A stretch of 64,000 nucleotides of DNA from Leeuwenhoekiella sp. MAR_2009_132 (lineage in GTDB: Bacteria; Bacteroidota; Bacteroidia; Flavobacteriales; Flavobacteriaceae): the NCBI RefSeq assembly GCF_000687915.1, contig NZ_JHZY01000002.1, forward strand, positions 124,001 to 188,000. The letters run 5' to 3'. The first letter of the stretch is position 1. Every line of letters starts with the position of its first letter. Position numbers and translations under genes: made by a program. The notes under the pieces were generated by a model, which searched no databases, had not been told where the DNA came from, and was given only the letters and a program-made list of their open reading frames with translations. This document shows, in pieces, positions 17,289 through 27,900 of the stretch.

Positions 17289-18716
17289 TTAAGAAACCCA
17301 CCGCTCAAAAATATCCTGAGTAAATGTGTCTTCCTCATTAAGAATTATTTTTTCAATTTTTGGAGTAGTTGTTAGATGCCTGCGAATAATACGATCTGCG
17401 TATCCCGAACTTTTTTGAGGAACAAGATATGGCGTGAAGTCTTCGGCTTTATTTACCGGTAGTTGGGCATCTATAAACCCGTAACCTGAGTATTTGCCTT
17501 GTTTTAAATAGATAAAAGATTTTTCTCCGGGTATTCTTCCTTCATCTAAAAGGAGACACGAATCGTCATACGTATTGATAAACTCTAAAGCTTCAGCCAC
17601 CCGCTTATTATAAGTTTTCACTTCTATTTCTCCTTTACAAACACCACTACAGGTCTGTAATTTATAGTGATTACAAGAATCAACTCCTTGCTGTAAACCG
17701 CAATATTTTGGACACAAATTAAAGGTCTCGCAAACTAATTCTAAAAAGAAAATAGCTTCCTCATAGGTGTAAAATTGCATTAAACTTACCGGGGCGATTT
17801 TATTTTTATGCAGCGCAAATTGTTGTATTCCCTTTTTATTTGGGTAGGAGGTTAGCTTGTAGGGTTTAGAAGGATTTTTCTGTGCTTTATTGTATTTAGG
17901 ATAATGTTTTAAAATAAGTTCTGCTTCGCGCAAGAGCGCAAGTAATTCACTTCCGGTACGTTCAAAATCTATGCTATGCGTATCTTGCAATAGCGCATAT
18001 TTACGATTGCTCTTCTCTCTAAAGTGAGACAATACCCGTTTTTGAATATTTATCGCTTTACCTATATATAAAGGAGTTCCCTTTTTGTCTTTAAAGAAAT
18101 ACACGCCCGCATTTGTAGGCAATTCTTCAAAATCTGCAGATTTGAAATGTGGTGGGAGAAATGATTCTTTAGATTTTCGATTAAGAAAGCCTTCAATAAC
18201 TTCATACTCTGGATCAAGTTCTATACAACGTTGAAATAGTAGCACAGTGGCCTCTGTATCTCCCTGAGCACGGTGTCTGTCGCGATGTGGGATATTTATA
18301 GAGGTACATAAATTTCCCAAACTGTAAGAGAATAAGCCGGGAATAAGTTTTTTAGCAAGTCGCACGGTACAAATGCGTTTCCGGTTAAAATCTATGCCCG
18401 CAGTGCTAAACTCTGCGCGTACCACATTGTAATCAAAGCCAACATTGTGGGCAACAAAAATACAGTCTTTTGTAAGTGTGTTTATAGCAGGAGCAACAGT
18501 ATCAAACGTAGGCGCATCCTTAACCATCGCATCGTTTATCCCGGTAAGTTTTTCTATATAAAACGGGATCTCGCGTAGTGGATTTATCAGCGAAACAAAA
18601 CGATCTATCTCGACACCATTTTGCAAGACAATGATACAGATCTCTGTAATTTTGTTGTCTTTAATTCCACCGCCGGTCGTTTCAACATCTATGATGGCAA
18701 ACTTCGCTTCTTCCAT
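17289..18716 (-). CDS. DEDDh 3'-5' exonuclease fused to a GIY-YIG (UvrC/Cho-like) nuclease
   Basis: Two-domain DNA nuclease of 475 residues. The N-terminal half (about 1-170) is a DnaQ-type exonuclease with Exo I IDVETTG, Exo II AHNVGFDYNVV and Exo III HRAQGDTEAT (DEDDh set intact). The second part (about 205-290) is a GIY-YIG domain with NAGVYFFKDKKGTPLYIGKA. A UvrC-type cysteine-containing region follows (LCPKYCGLQQG). This fusion is recurrent in Bacteroidota and Actinobacteria and is usually annotated as a DNA polymerase III epsilon-like or Cho-like repair nuclease; a role in excision repair is inferred. It has no operon partner, and its precise function has not been established to my knowledge. 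Confidence 0.87.
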   Translation of the reverse strand: MEEAKFAIIDVETTGGGIKDNKITEICIIVLQNGVEIDRFVSLINPLREIPFYIEKLTGINDAMVKDAPTFDTVAPAINTLTKDCIFVAHNVGFDYNVVRAEFSTAGIDFNRKRICTVRLAKKLIPGLFSYSLGNLCTSINIPHRDRHRAQGDTEATVLLFQRCIELDPEYEVIEGFLNRKSKESFLPPHFKSADFEELPTNAGVYFFKDKKGTPLYIGKAINIQKRVLSHFREKSNRKYALLQDTHSIDFERTGSELLALLREAELILKHYPKYNKAQKNPSKPYKLTSYPNKKGIQQFALHKNKIAPVSLMQFYTYEEAIFFLELVCETFNLCPKYCGLQQGVDSCNHYKLQTCSGVCKGEIEVKTYNKRVAEALEFINTYDDSCLLLDEGRIPGEKSFIYLKQGKYSGYGFIDAQLPVNKAEDFTPYLVPQKSSGYADRIIRRHLTTTPKIEKIILNEEDTFTQDIFERWVS

Positions 18717-18793
18717 AGTTCAAAAATAATTTATTCTTGAAAACTAAAGAAGGAAATTATCCATATTAACGGAAATTATCCATTAAGAGTTTT

Positions 18794-18822
18794 AAAAAAA
18801 GTCCGGAATGTAATCCCGGACT
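18794..18822 (-). terminator. Terminator of fbp
   Basis: AGTCCGG and CCGGACT form a strong stem with an 8-9 base loop, preceded by seven A that become the U tract on the minus strand, just after the fbp stop codon. Confidence 0.85.
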
Positions 18823-18846
18823 ATAAATTGCTATTTTAAATGTATT

Positions 18847-19854
18847 CTAATCATTCTGCTGTAAGAACCACTCTATCTTTTCAACTTCAGTAGTACAACC
18901 GCAATAAAACGGAGCACGCTCATGCAACTCATTAGGAATACGTTCCATAATGCGGCCGTAACCGTCTGAGGCTTTTCCTCCGGCTTGCTCGGCCAGAAAC
19001 GCCATAGGGTTGCATTCATATAGTAATCTTAGTTTTCCTTTAGGAGAGGTTGTTCCCGTAGGATATAGGTAAACGCCACCTAATAACATATTTCTATGAA
19101 AATCTGCTACTAAAGAACCAATGTATCTAGACGTAAAAGGTCTGTTTTCTTCTTCATTTAATTCTTGAGTCCAGCGAATAAATTTTTTAATTCCCTGCGG
19201 AAAGTGAACATAATTACCTTCATTAATTGAATAGATACGACCAGATTCGGCATGTTTCATATTAGGATGCGATAAGAAAAAGGAGCCTATACCGGGATCA
19301 AAGGTAAAGCCGTGTGTACCATTACCTGTGGTGTATACCAGCATTGTTGAGGTACCATAAATTAAATAACCCGCTGCAACTTGATTGATGCCGGGTTGTA
19401 AAAAATCTTCTAGCGTAACCGGCGTTCCTACCGGACTGATGCGGCGGTATATACTAAAAATTGTACCTACAGTAATATCTACATCTATGTTTGAAGAGCC
19501 GTCAAGCGGATCTATCAAAACAACATAATTTGCGTTTTTATGCTTTTCTTCATTAAAAACTAAAAAATCTTCAAGTTCCTCTGAAGCAAGACCACAAATC
19601 TCACCTCGATCTCTAAGTGTGCTTATAAACATATCATTTGCGAGAACATCTAATTTTGCCTGAGATTCACCCTGTACATTTTCCTGTCCGGCTTTTCCTC
19701 GTATTTCGGCAAGCCCCGCTTTGTTTATTTCTTGATTAACCATTTTACCCGCCAGGCGTATCGCGCTTAAAAGGGAACTTAATTCTCCTTTAGCGTATGG
19801 AAAATCTTTTTGATTTTGAATAATAAATTCGCCTAAGGTCGTGTGTCTTTCCAT
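18847..19854 (-). CDS. fbp: Class I fructose-1,6-bisphosphatase
   Basis: Cytosolic gluconeogenic enzyme that hydrolyses fructose 1,6-bisphosphate to fructose 6-phosphate. The metal-binding signature [12 protein letters not shown] and the following [11 protein letters not shown] are diagnostic of class I, as are the N-terminal TLGEFI and the C-terminal [21 protein letters not shown] substrate-binding block (GKLRLLYE and [12 protein letters not shown]). The length of 335 residues matches E. coli Fbp (332). It is monocistronic, with a strong terminator behind it and a 286-base gap ahead shared with the divergent NADH dehydrogenase. The window also encodes fructose-bisphosphate aldolase and ribulose-phosphate epimerase, so much of central hexose/triose interconversion lies nearby. 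Confidence 0.96.
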   Translation of the reverse strand: MERHTTLGEFIIQNQKDFPYAKGELSSLLSAIRLAGKMVNQEINKAGLAEIRGKAGQENVQGESQAKLDVLANDMFISTLRDRGEICGLASEELEDFLVFNEEKHKNANYVVLIDPLDGSSNIDVDITVGTIFSIYRRISPVGTPVTLEDFLQPGINQVAAGYLIYGTSTMLVYTTGNGTHGFTFDPGIGSFFLSHPNMKHAESGRIYSINEGNYVHFPQGIKKFIRWTQELNEEENRPFTSRYIGSLVADFHRNMLLGGVYLYPTGTTSPKGKLRLLYECNPMAFLAEQAGGKASDGYGRIMERIPNELHERAPFYCGCTTEVEKIEWFLQQND

Positions 19855-20140
19855 AGTTTGAGAAGGTTGTCTAAGTAGAATGCGTTATGAATTTAAATTT
19901 AACAAATTACGATTAATACAATCGATTGCAAAGACTATTTATTTATCAATTTTGCACCGAATTATTGTGCTAAAATAACCCAAATTTTATGGAAACATTC
20001 GGTTTTAGGTATTCAATTATCAATATATACTGTTTGAAAGGTAACAAATTAAAAACACGGTGATAAAGCACTAAATTTGACTTAAAGCACACTCCTTTCT
20101 AATATAAAACTTTTAATTTTCAGCCTTAAGAAATAACTGA

Positions 20141-21406
20141 ATGAGCAAGCGTATTGTAATTATAGGTGGAGGTTTTGCAGGAATTAATCTCGTAAAGCAT
20201 CTTGTAAAATCTGAAGTTTATGAGGTGGTGCTCGTAGATAAGAATAATTATAATTTTTTTCCGCCACTATTGTATCAGGTTTCTACGGGCTTTTTAGATC
20301 CTTCGAGTATTACGTTTCCGTTTAGAAATCTTTTTAGAAGTAAAAAGAACTTTAGATATAGAATGGGTGAGTTGCTTGAAATTTTACCCGAGGAAAAGAA
20401 AATTGTTCTTGATAACGGCGAGCTTACCTATGACTACCTTGTTTTAGCAACAGGAACAAAAACCAATTTTTTTGGTTTAGATCAATGTCAGCAGCATGCG
20501 ATACCTATGAAAACGCTTGAAGACGCTTTAGAAATGCGTAATATTTTGCTTCAGCGCTTAGAGCAGGCTACACGTATACATGATAAGTCACAACGCTTAC
20601 CCTATTTAAATATGGTAATAGCAGGCGGTGGGCCTACAGGAGTCGAAATTTCTGGAGTATTTGCAGAACTACGTAATAATACGATACGTAAAGAATTTCC
20701 CGAGCTTATAGGATCTGGATCTAAAATTTATTTGGTAAATGGAGGGAGCGAGCTCTTATCTCCTATGAGTAAGAAAAGTCAGGAATATACCTATAAAAAG
20801 CTTTCTGAAATGGGCGTTGAGATTTTACTAAACACGCGGGTAGTTGATTTTGATGGCGAAAAAGTATTGATGAAAGACGGCTCTCATATCTACAGTAAAA
20901 ATCTTATTTGGGCTACGGGAGTGATAGGTCATAAATTTAGGGGCGTTCCCGAAGATGCATATCAACGTGGAAATCGCATTCAAGTGAATGCCTATAATAA
21001 AGTAGCAGGCTGCGATGCTCTTTATGCGATAGGAGATTCTGCTGTGAGTAATGCAGATCCTAACTTCCCCGAAGGACACCCACAACTGGCCCAGGTAGCT
21101 ATGCAGCAAGGTGTGAGGCTTGCTAAAAATTTTAAGTTAATGCAGGCAGGTAAGGAGCCTAAGCCTTTTACCTATAACGATAGGGGCTCAATGGCAATTA
21201 TAGGAAGTAATAAGGCAGTTGCAGATGTGCCACAACCCAATCTGCATCTTAACGGATTTATTGCCTGGTGCGCCTGGTTATTTGTACATCTTTTCGCATT
21301 AATTGATTACCGCAATCGCGTACGTACTTTTTACAACTGGTCTACAGAATACCTAACAAAAAATCAAGATTTGCGTCTTATTATAAGACCTAAAAAAGGC
21401 CGATAA
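20141..21406 (+). CDS. ndh: Type II NADH:quinone oxidoreductase (NDH-2)
   Basis: Single-subunit, non-proton-pumping NADH dehydrogenase at the inner face of the cytoplasmic membrane, passing electrons from NADH to menaquinone. It has an FAD-binding Rossmann motif at the start (IIGGGFAGINL), the second NADH-binding motif IAGGGPTGVEISG (about residues 165-177), and YAIGDSA near residue 300. A hydrophobic C-terminal region (FIAWCAWLFVHLFALIDY) likely anchors the protein by an amphipathic helix. The 421 residues are normal for NDH-2. The gene is monocistronic and divergent from fbp. The alternative, a sulfide:quinone reductase, is unlikely because the conserved redox cysteine pair is missing. Confidence 0.88.
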   Translation: MSKRIVIIGGGFAGINLVKHLVKSEVYEVVLVDKNNYNFFPPLLYQVSTGFLDPSSITFPFRNLFRSKKNFRYRMGELLEILPEEKKIVLDNGELTYDYLVLATGTKTNFFGLDQCQQHAIPMKTLEDALEMRNILLQRLEQATRIHDKSQRLPYLNMVIAGGGPTGVEISGVFAELRNNTIRKEFPELIGSGSKIYLVNGGSELLSPMSKKSQEYTYKKLSEMGVEILLNTRVVDFDGEKVLMKDGSHIYSKNLIWATGVIGHKFRGVPEDAYQRGNRIQVNAYNKVAGCDALYAIGDSAVSNADPNFPEGHPQLAQVAMQQGVRLAKNFKLMQAGKEPKPFTYNDRGSMAIIGSNKAVADVPQPNLHLNGFIAWCAWLFVHLFALIDYRNRVRTFYNWSTEYLTKNQDLRLIIRPKKGR

Positions 21407-21551
21407 AATTTATAATTCTAATTTTCAAAATTAGCATTGTAGATACTTCGAGGTGTTTACTTCACCTGCTAAATTTTAAATTAAAATTCCTACAAATTTT
21501 ATTCCTACAAATAATATTCTTCAGAATTGTAGTGTTAACATTTTGAACCAA

Positions 21552-21563
21552 TAAAACGGTTTA
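21552..21563. promoter_or_regulatory. LacI-type palindrome upstream of the adhesin
   Basis: TAAAACGGTTTA fits the pattern TAAAACGnTTTA seen at the sugar-gene promoters, differing from the perfect palindrome by one base. It lies 411 bases from the start codon, far for an operator unless the leader is long. Confidence 0.4.
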
Positions 21564-21700
21564 GTTTCTATTTATTAAAATCAGGTAATTATTGTAATAA
21601 TTACGTTTAAATGCATATAAATTGAATGTAAATCATACATTTTATTGGTAAAAATCACTATTTCAATAAGTTTAAACTTGTATAAAACATAGATTAAAAC

Positions 21701-21717
21701 AACTAAATCGTTTAGTT
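21701..21717. promoter_or_regulatory. 17-base inverted repeat upstream of the adhesin
   Basis: AACTAAA and TTTAGTT are perfect arms around a central TCG. The core TAAATCGTTTA is one base shorter than the sugar-gene operators, so it may bind a related but different regulator. It lies about 257 bases before the adhesin ATG. Confidence 0.45.
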
Positions 21718-21974
21718 AGTGTGTATTTCATCGTTTTATTTGGTATTTAAAAGATCCTTTTTTAGTTTTAGTTAATAGAAACTAACCAATTCTTTACAAC
21801 CAATGATTCTCCAAAACGTTCAATCTTATCGTCCCAAAATTTTACCCCTGAGCGTATAAGATTTAGTCCCCTAAGATTTTTACAACTAATGATTGAATGC
21901 CTCGTGCATTTTCGATCCCAGATCACTTTTGCCCAATATTTAGATTTTAACTCTCATTCTAATACGCTTATACT

Positions 21975-24900
21975 ATGGTGAACTTTACTTTTAAACAATT
22001 AGAAATTAGATTTGTAACTGTTGCGTTACTTTTCTTAATATTCAATGTGGCAGTACAGGCTCAAGACAGAACTTTTGCGACAACTGTCATTGATAATGCA
22101 AGCGTGACTAATTTATCGTTTGCAACCGATCAAAATTTATCAACTCAGGCACGCGTACGGGCTAATTCAGGAGTATCTGCCTTAGGAATTGAAATAACCC
22201 CTCCAACTGTAGGACATATCGAACTTGGTTATAATACCACGGTACTTGCAAACACAACTACTTACATTCAAATTGAGACTCAAGATCAATTACTAGATGT
22301 ATTAGTAGGTGGGACTTTAGGAGGTTTAGTAGGAGATGTATTAGATATAGTTTTAGGAGGACAGGAAGTAACAATTGAAGCTAAAAATGGTGGCACAAGT
22401 GTTTTAACAGTAAGCACCACAAATCCTTCTGCTTTCAATACAGAAACCGCACGCGTTTTAATAGGACCTGATGGTAACTATTATATAGCCATAACTCCAA
22501 ATCAAAATTATACGAGTATTCGTGTTACAAACTCCACAGGATCTGCATTGCTTGGTTTAAATAATACCAGAGATTTGTTTATTTCGGGTGTATTTACTGC
22601 TTCAGGAAGCAACTTTTGCAATGAACCTGCATTTACTTCATTCAATTCAACAGGAATAACGCTAGACGCCTTGCAGTTGGCCGGCTCGGGTGTTACAAAT
22701 CCTGAATTTGCGATTGACTCAGACCCATCAACATTCTCTCAAATTAGCTTGGGTATTTTAGCAGTAGCAGGTTCTATAGAACAGGTAATTTATTTTGATA
22801 CTCCCACTCAGCCTACAGAAGATTTTAAAATAGCCCTTCGGGTAGATCCTTCTTTACTCGCTTTGGGCCTTGCAAATAATGTCGGATTATTGGCTTATAA
22901 CGGTACTACTTTAGTCAGTTCTTCAAGCCTTTCATCCCTTTTAAATCTTGATTTGTTAGGGCTATTGCAAAGCAATGCAATTGTACAGGTGCCCTTTGAT
23001 GTTGCCGGTCCCGCAGATCGTATTGTGGTGCGTTATGAATCTTTAGTAAATGCCAGTGTAACGCAGCGTATAGATCTCTTCGATATCGCAGTAACTTCAG
23101 GAATACCGGTTCTTGATAGTGCATCTCAAAATGTGGAGATTTGTGCTGGTGAAACTGCAGATTTAATTGCAACAACAGCAACAACCGGAGCTGAATTAAG
23201 ATGGTATGATAGTGCTACGGGTGGTAATTTACTAGCAACAGTTGCAAGTGGGGATACCTTTACAACACCAGTTTTAACCGGAGATACTACGTTTTATGTA
23301 GCCTCATTTTTAGCAGGCTGTGCTGAAGAATCTGGGAGGGTGGCAGTGACGGTTACCGTAAATCCTATTCCACAATCAGGTGATATAACAGTGTTAGGTT
23401 TAGACTTACCTATATGTATTCCTGAAATTTTAAATATAGTACCTACAACTGCGCTTAATGGCAGTTTTAAATACTACCTAGATGCAAATGGAGATGTAGA
23501 AATCACAAATGGTCTGGTAGACGGTAATTTAACATATACTATAAATCCTGAAGGCGAACTAGAAGTAGAAGGTCTTACGGAAGCTGAAAGTCCGTACCGG
23601 GTTTATGTAAGTCTGGTTGATGCGGTAACCGGTTGCGAGAATGCACCGGGAGATTTAAAAGTTGTTGACGTAACTCTTGATGGGGGTCCCCAACCTACTA
23701 TTGCTCTAAATCCTGTAACAACAGATGGTATTGTTAATACTTCTGAAGCGTTAGCTCCTGTAACAATCACCGGCACAGTAGGTGGCGATGCAGAAGCGGG
23801 TGACCCGGTAACTGTTACGGTTAATACATTTGACTATGTTACAACTGTTACTGCAGGATTAACATTCTCTGTAGATGTTGCCGGCGCGCAATTGGTTGCA
23901 GATTCAGATTTAACCATTGAAGCTGAGGTTACAGCATCAGGTTTGTTATGTCAGAACACCGTAAGTACGAGCATTAGCTACAGCTTAGATTTAGTACCTC
24001 CAACAGTTCCTACGGTAAATACACAAATCACAAATAATACAACTCCTACAATTACAGGTACTGCAGATTCTATAGATAATCTTACAGTCGTGGTAAACGG
24101 AGTTACCTACACCGAAGGTGACGGAAATTTAACCGACAATGGTGATGACACCTATACTTTAGTCATTCCTAGCGGAAATGAAATTTCAGAAGGAACTTAT
24201 GATGTAGTAGCGACTGCTGCTGATGCAGCAGGAAATTCTTCCACAGATACTACTACAAATGAATTAACAATAGATCTTACTAACCCTACAATTCCTACGG
24301 TAAATACTCAAACCACCAGCGACACTACACCCACAGTAACAGGAACTGCAGATTCCGTAGATGCCCTTACAGTGGTTGTTAATTCCGTTACTTATATTGA
24401 AGGTGATGGAAATTTAGTAGATAATGGTGACAATACTTGGACGCTTGTAATACCAGCTGGAAACGAATTAATAAACGGTGTTTATGAAGTTTTAGTAACC
24501 GCTACAGATCTTGCCGGCAACATGGCAACCGACATTACTACAAACGAATTAACAATAGATAATACTATCCCAACAACACCAACGGTTGTCGCGCAGGTTA
24601 CAAGTAATACAACGCCAACAATTACCGGAACAGCAGATAGTGGAGATGATTTGACAGTAACGGTTGATGGAGTTGATTATAACGAGAGCGGTACAGATTT
24701 AACCGATAATGGTAACGATACCTGGACCTTAATAATACCTAGCCCATTAGCTGAAGGTACTTATAATGTTACAGCAGTGGTTGTGGGTACCGGGGGTACA
24801 GCTACAGACCCTACAATGAATGAGTTGGTTATTGATACTACAAATCCTGTAAATCCTACTGTAGATGCCTTAACCACTAATGATACCACCCCAACAATCA

Positions 24901-27900
24901 CCGGAACTGCAAATTCAGTTGATGACCTGACAGTTGTTGTAAACGGAGTTACCTACTCGGAGGGCGACGGTAATTTAATCGATAATGGAGATGACACCTT
25001 TACATTAGTGATTCCTGGAGGAAATGCGTTAGCTGATGGGACGTATGATGTAGTTGCCACCGCAACGGATGCTGCGGGCAATACATCTTCAGATATCACA
25101 ACTGATGAGTTGGTAATTGATACGGCAGCGCCAACGGTACCAACAGTTGATGCATTAGTAACCAATAATTCAACTCCAACAATAACGGGTACTGCAGATT
25201 CTGTTGATAATCTGACAGTCGTAGTAAATAGTGTAACCTACACGGAGGGCGATGGTAACTTAACCGATAACGGAGATAACACCTTTACCTTGATAATTCC
25301 TGCGGGTGATGCTTTACCGGATGGGACGTATGATGTGGTTGCCACCGCAACGGATGCAGCGGGTAATGGTTCTTCAGATATTACAACTGATGAATTGGTG
25401 ATCGATACAACAGCGCCAACAGTACCAACAGTTGATGCATTAATAACCAATTCAAATACACCGACAATCACCGGTACTGCAGATTCAGTTGATGATTTGA
25501 CAGTTGTTATAAACGGAGTAACCTATACAGAAGGTGATGGTGATTTAACCGATAATGGTGATGGCACCTGGACTTTGAATATTCCAGCAGGGAATGCTTT
25601 ACCCGATGGCACTTACGATGTAGTTGCAACCGCAACCGATGCAGCGGGTAATGCGTCTTCAGATATAACAACAGATGAGTTGGTGATTGATACTGCGGCG
25701 CCAGCGGTTCCTACTGTAAATGCCCAAATCACAAATAATTCAACCCCAACAATCACAGGTACTGCAGATTCTGTTGATGATTTGACAGTTGTTGTAAACG
25801 AAGTTACCTACACAGAAGGCGACGGAAATTTAACCGATAACGGAGATAACACCTTTTCATTAGTGATTCCAGCGGGTGATGCGTTACCGGATGGGACCTA
25901 TGATGTGGTTGCCACCGCAACCGATGCTGCGGGTAATGCATCTTCAGATATTACAACTGATGAGTTGGTGATTGATACGGCAGCGCCAACGGTTCCAACT
26001 GTAAATACACAAATCACCAATAATTCAACTCCGACAATCACGGGTACAGCAGATTCAGTTGATGATCTGACAGTCGTTGTAAACGGAATTACCTACACAG
26101 AAGGCGACGGTAATTTAACCGATATCGGAGACAACACCTTTACGTTAATAATTCCTGCAGGTAACGCGTTACCTGATGGGACGTATGATGTAGTTGCCAC
26201 CGCAACTGATTCAGCGGGCAATGCGTCTTCAGATATCACAACTGATGAATTGGTAATTGATACAGCAGCGCCAACGGTTCCAACTGTAAATACACAAATC
26301 ACAAATAATTCGACACCAACAATCATGGGTACTGCTGATTCAGTTGATGATTTGACGGTTGTTGTAAACGGAATTACCTACACGGAAGGCGACGGTAATT
26401 TAACCGATAACGGAGATGGCACCTTTACATTAGTGATTCCTGGAGGAAATGCGTTACCCGATGGCACCTACGATGTAGTTGCAACCGCAACGGATGCTAC
26501 GGGCAATGTGTCTTCAGATATCACAACTGATGAGTTGGTGATTGATACGACAGCGCCAACGGTTCCAACTGTAAATACACAAATCACAAATAATTCAACT
26601 CCGACAATCACAGGTACTGCTGATTCAGCTGATGCTTTGACAGTCGTTGTAAACGGAGTAACCTACACAGAAGGCGATGGTAATTTAAACGATAATGGTG
26701 ATGGCACTTGGACTTTGATTATTCCTGCAGGTAACGCGTTACCGGACGGCACCTACGATGTAGTTGCCACCGCTACGGATGCTTCGGGCAATGCTTCTTC
26801 AGATATCACAACAGATGAATTGGTAATTGATACAGCAGCGCCAACAGTACCAACAGTTGATGCTTTAGTAACCAATTCAAATACCCCGACAATCACCGGT
26901 ACTGCAGATTCAGTAGATGACTTGACCCTTACTGTAAACGGAGTAACATATACAGAAGGCGATGGTAATTTAACGGATAATGGTGATGGCACCTTTACAT
27001 TAGTGATTCCTGGAGGAAATGCGTTACCTGATGGGACGTATGATGTAGTTGCAACCGCAACGGATGCTGCGGGCAATACATCTTCAGATATCACAACTGA
27101 TGAGTTGGTAATTGATACGGCAGCGCCAACGGTTCCAACTGTAAATATACAAATCACAAATAATCCAACTCCGACAATCACGGGTACTGCAGATTCAGTT
27201 GATAACCTGACCGTTGTTGTAAACGGAGTAACCTACACGGAAAGCGACGGAAACTTAACCGATAATGGTGATAACACGTTCACATTGGTTATTCCAGCGG
27301 GTGATGCGTTACCGGATGGGACGTATGATGTAGTTGCTACCGCAACGGATGCTGCGGGTAATTCCTCTTCAGATATTACAACGGATGAGTTGGTGATTGA
27401 TACAGCAGCGCCAACGGTTCCTACTGTATATGCACAAATCACAAATGATACCACCCCAACAATAACAGGTACTGCTGATTCAGTTGATAACCTGACCGTT
27501 GCTGTAAACGGAATAACCTACACAGAAGGCGACGGTAATTTAACCGATAATGGTGATAACACCTTTACCTTGATAATTCCTGCAGGTGATGCATTACCGG
27601 ATGATACTTATGATGTAGTTGCCACCGCAACCGATGCTGCGGGTAATTCCTCTTCAGATATTACAACTGACGAATTGGTGATTGATACAGCAGCGCCAAC
27701 AGTACCAACAGTTGATACTTTGCTATCCAACAATTCAACACCAACAATCACAGGTACTGCCGATTCAGTTGATAACCTGACAGTCGTGGTAAACGGAGTA
27801 ACCTACTCGGAGGGCGACGGAAACTTAACCGATAACGGAGACAACACCTTTACCTTAATTATTCCAGCGGGGAATGCGTTACCTGATGGTACTTATGATG

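Larger units (their letters stand above)
21407..21974. other. Long upstream region of the giant adhesin gene
   Basis: This 568-base A+T-rich gap has no credible gene. A weak hairpin AGGTG-tttactt-CACCT near 21452 may terminate ndh. The 12-mer ATTCCTACAAAT occurs twice, 15 bases apart (21486 and 21501). Two palindromes resembling the LacI-type sites of the sugar genes are present (annotated separately). The last 200 bases before the ATG may be a long 5' leader. Confidence 0.5.
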
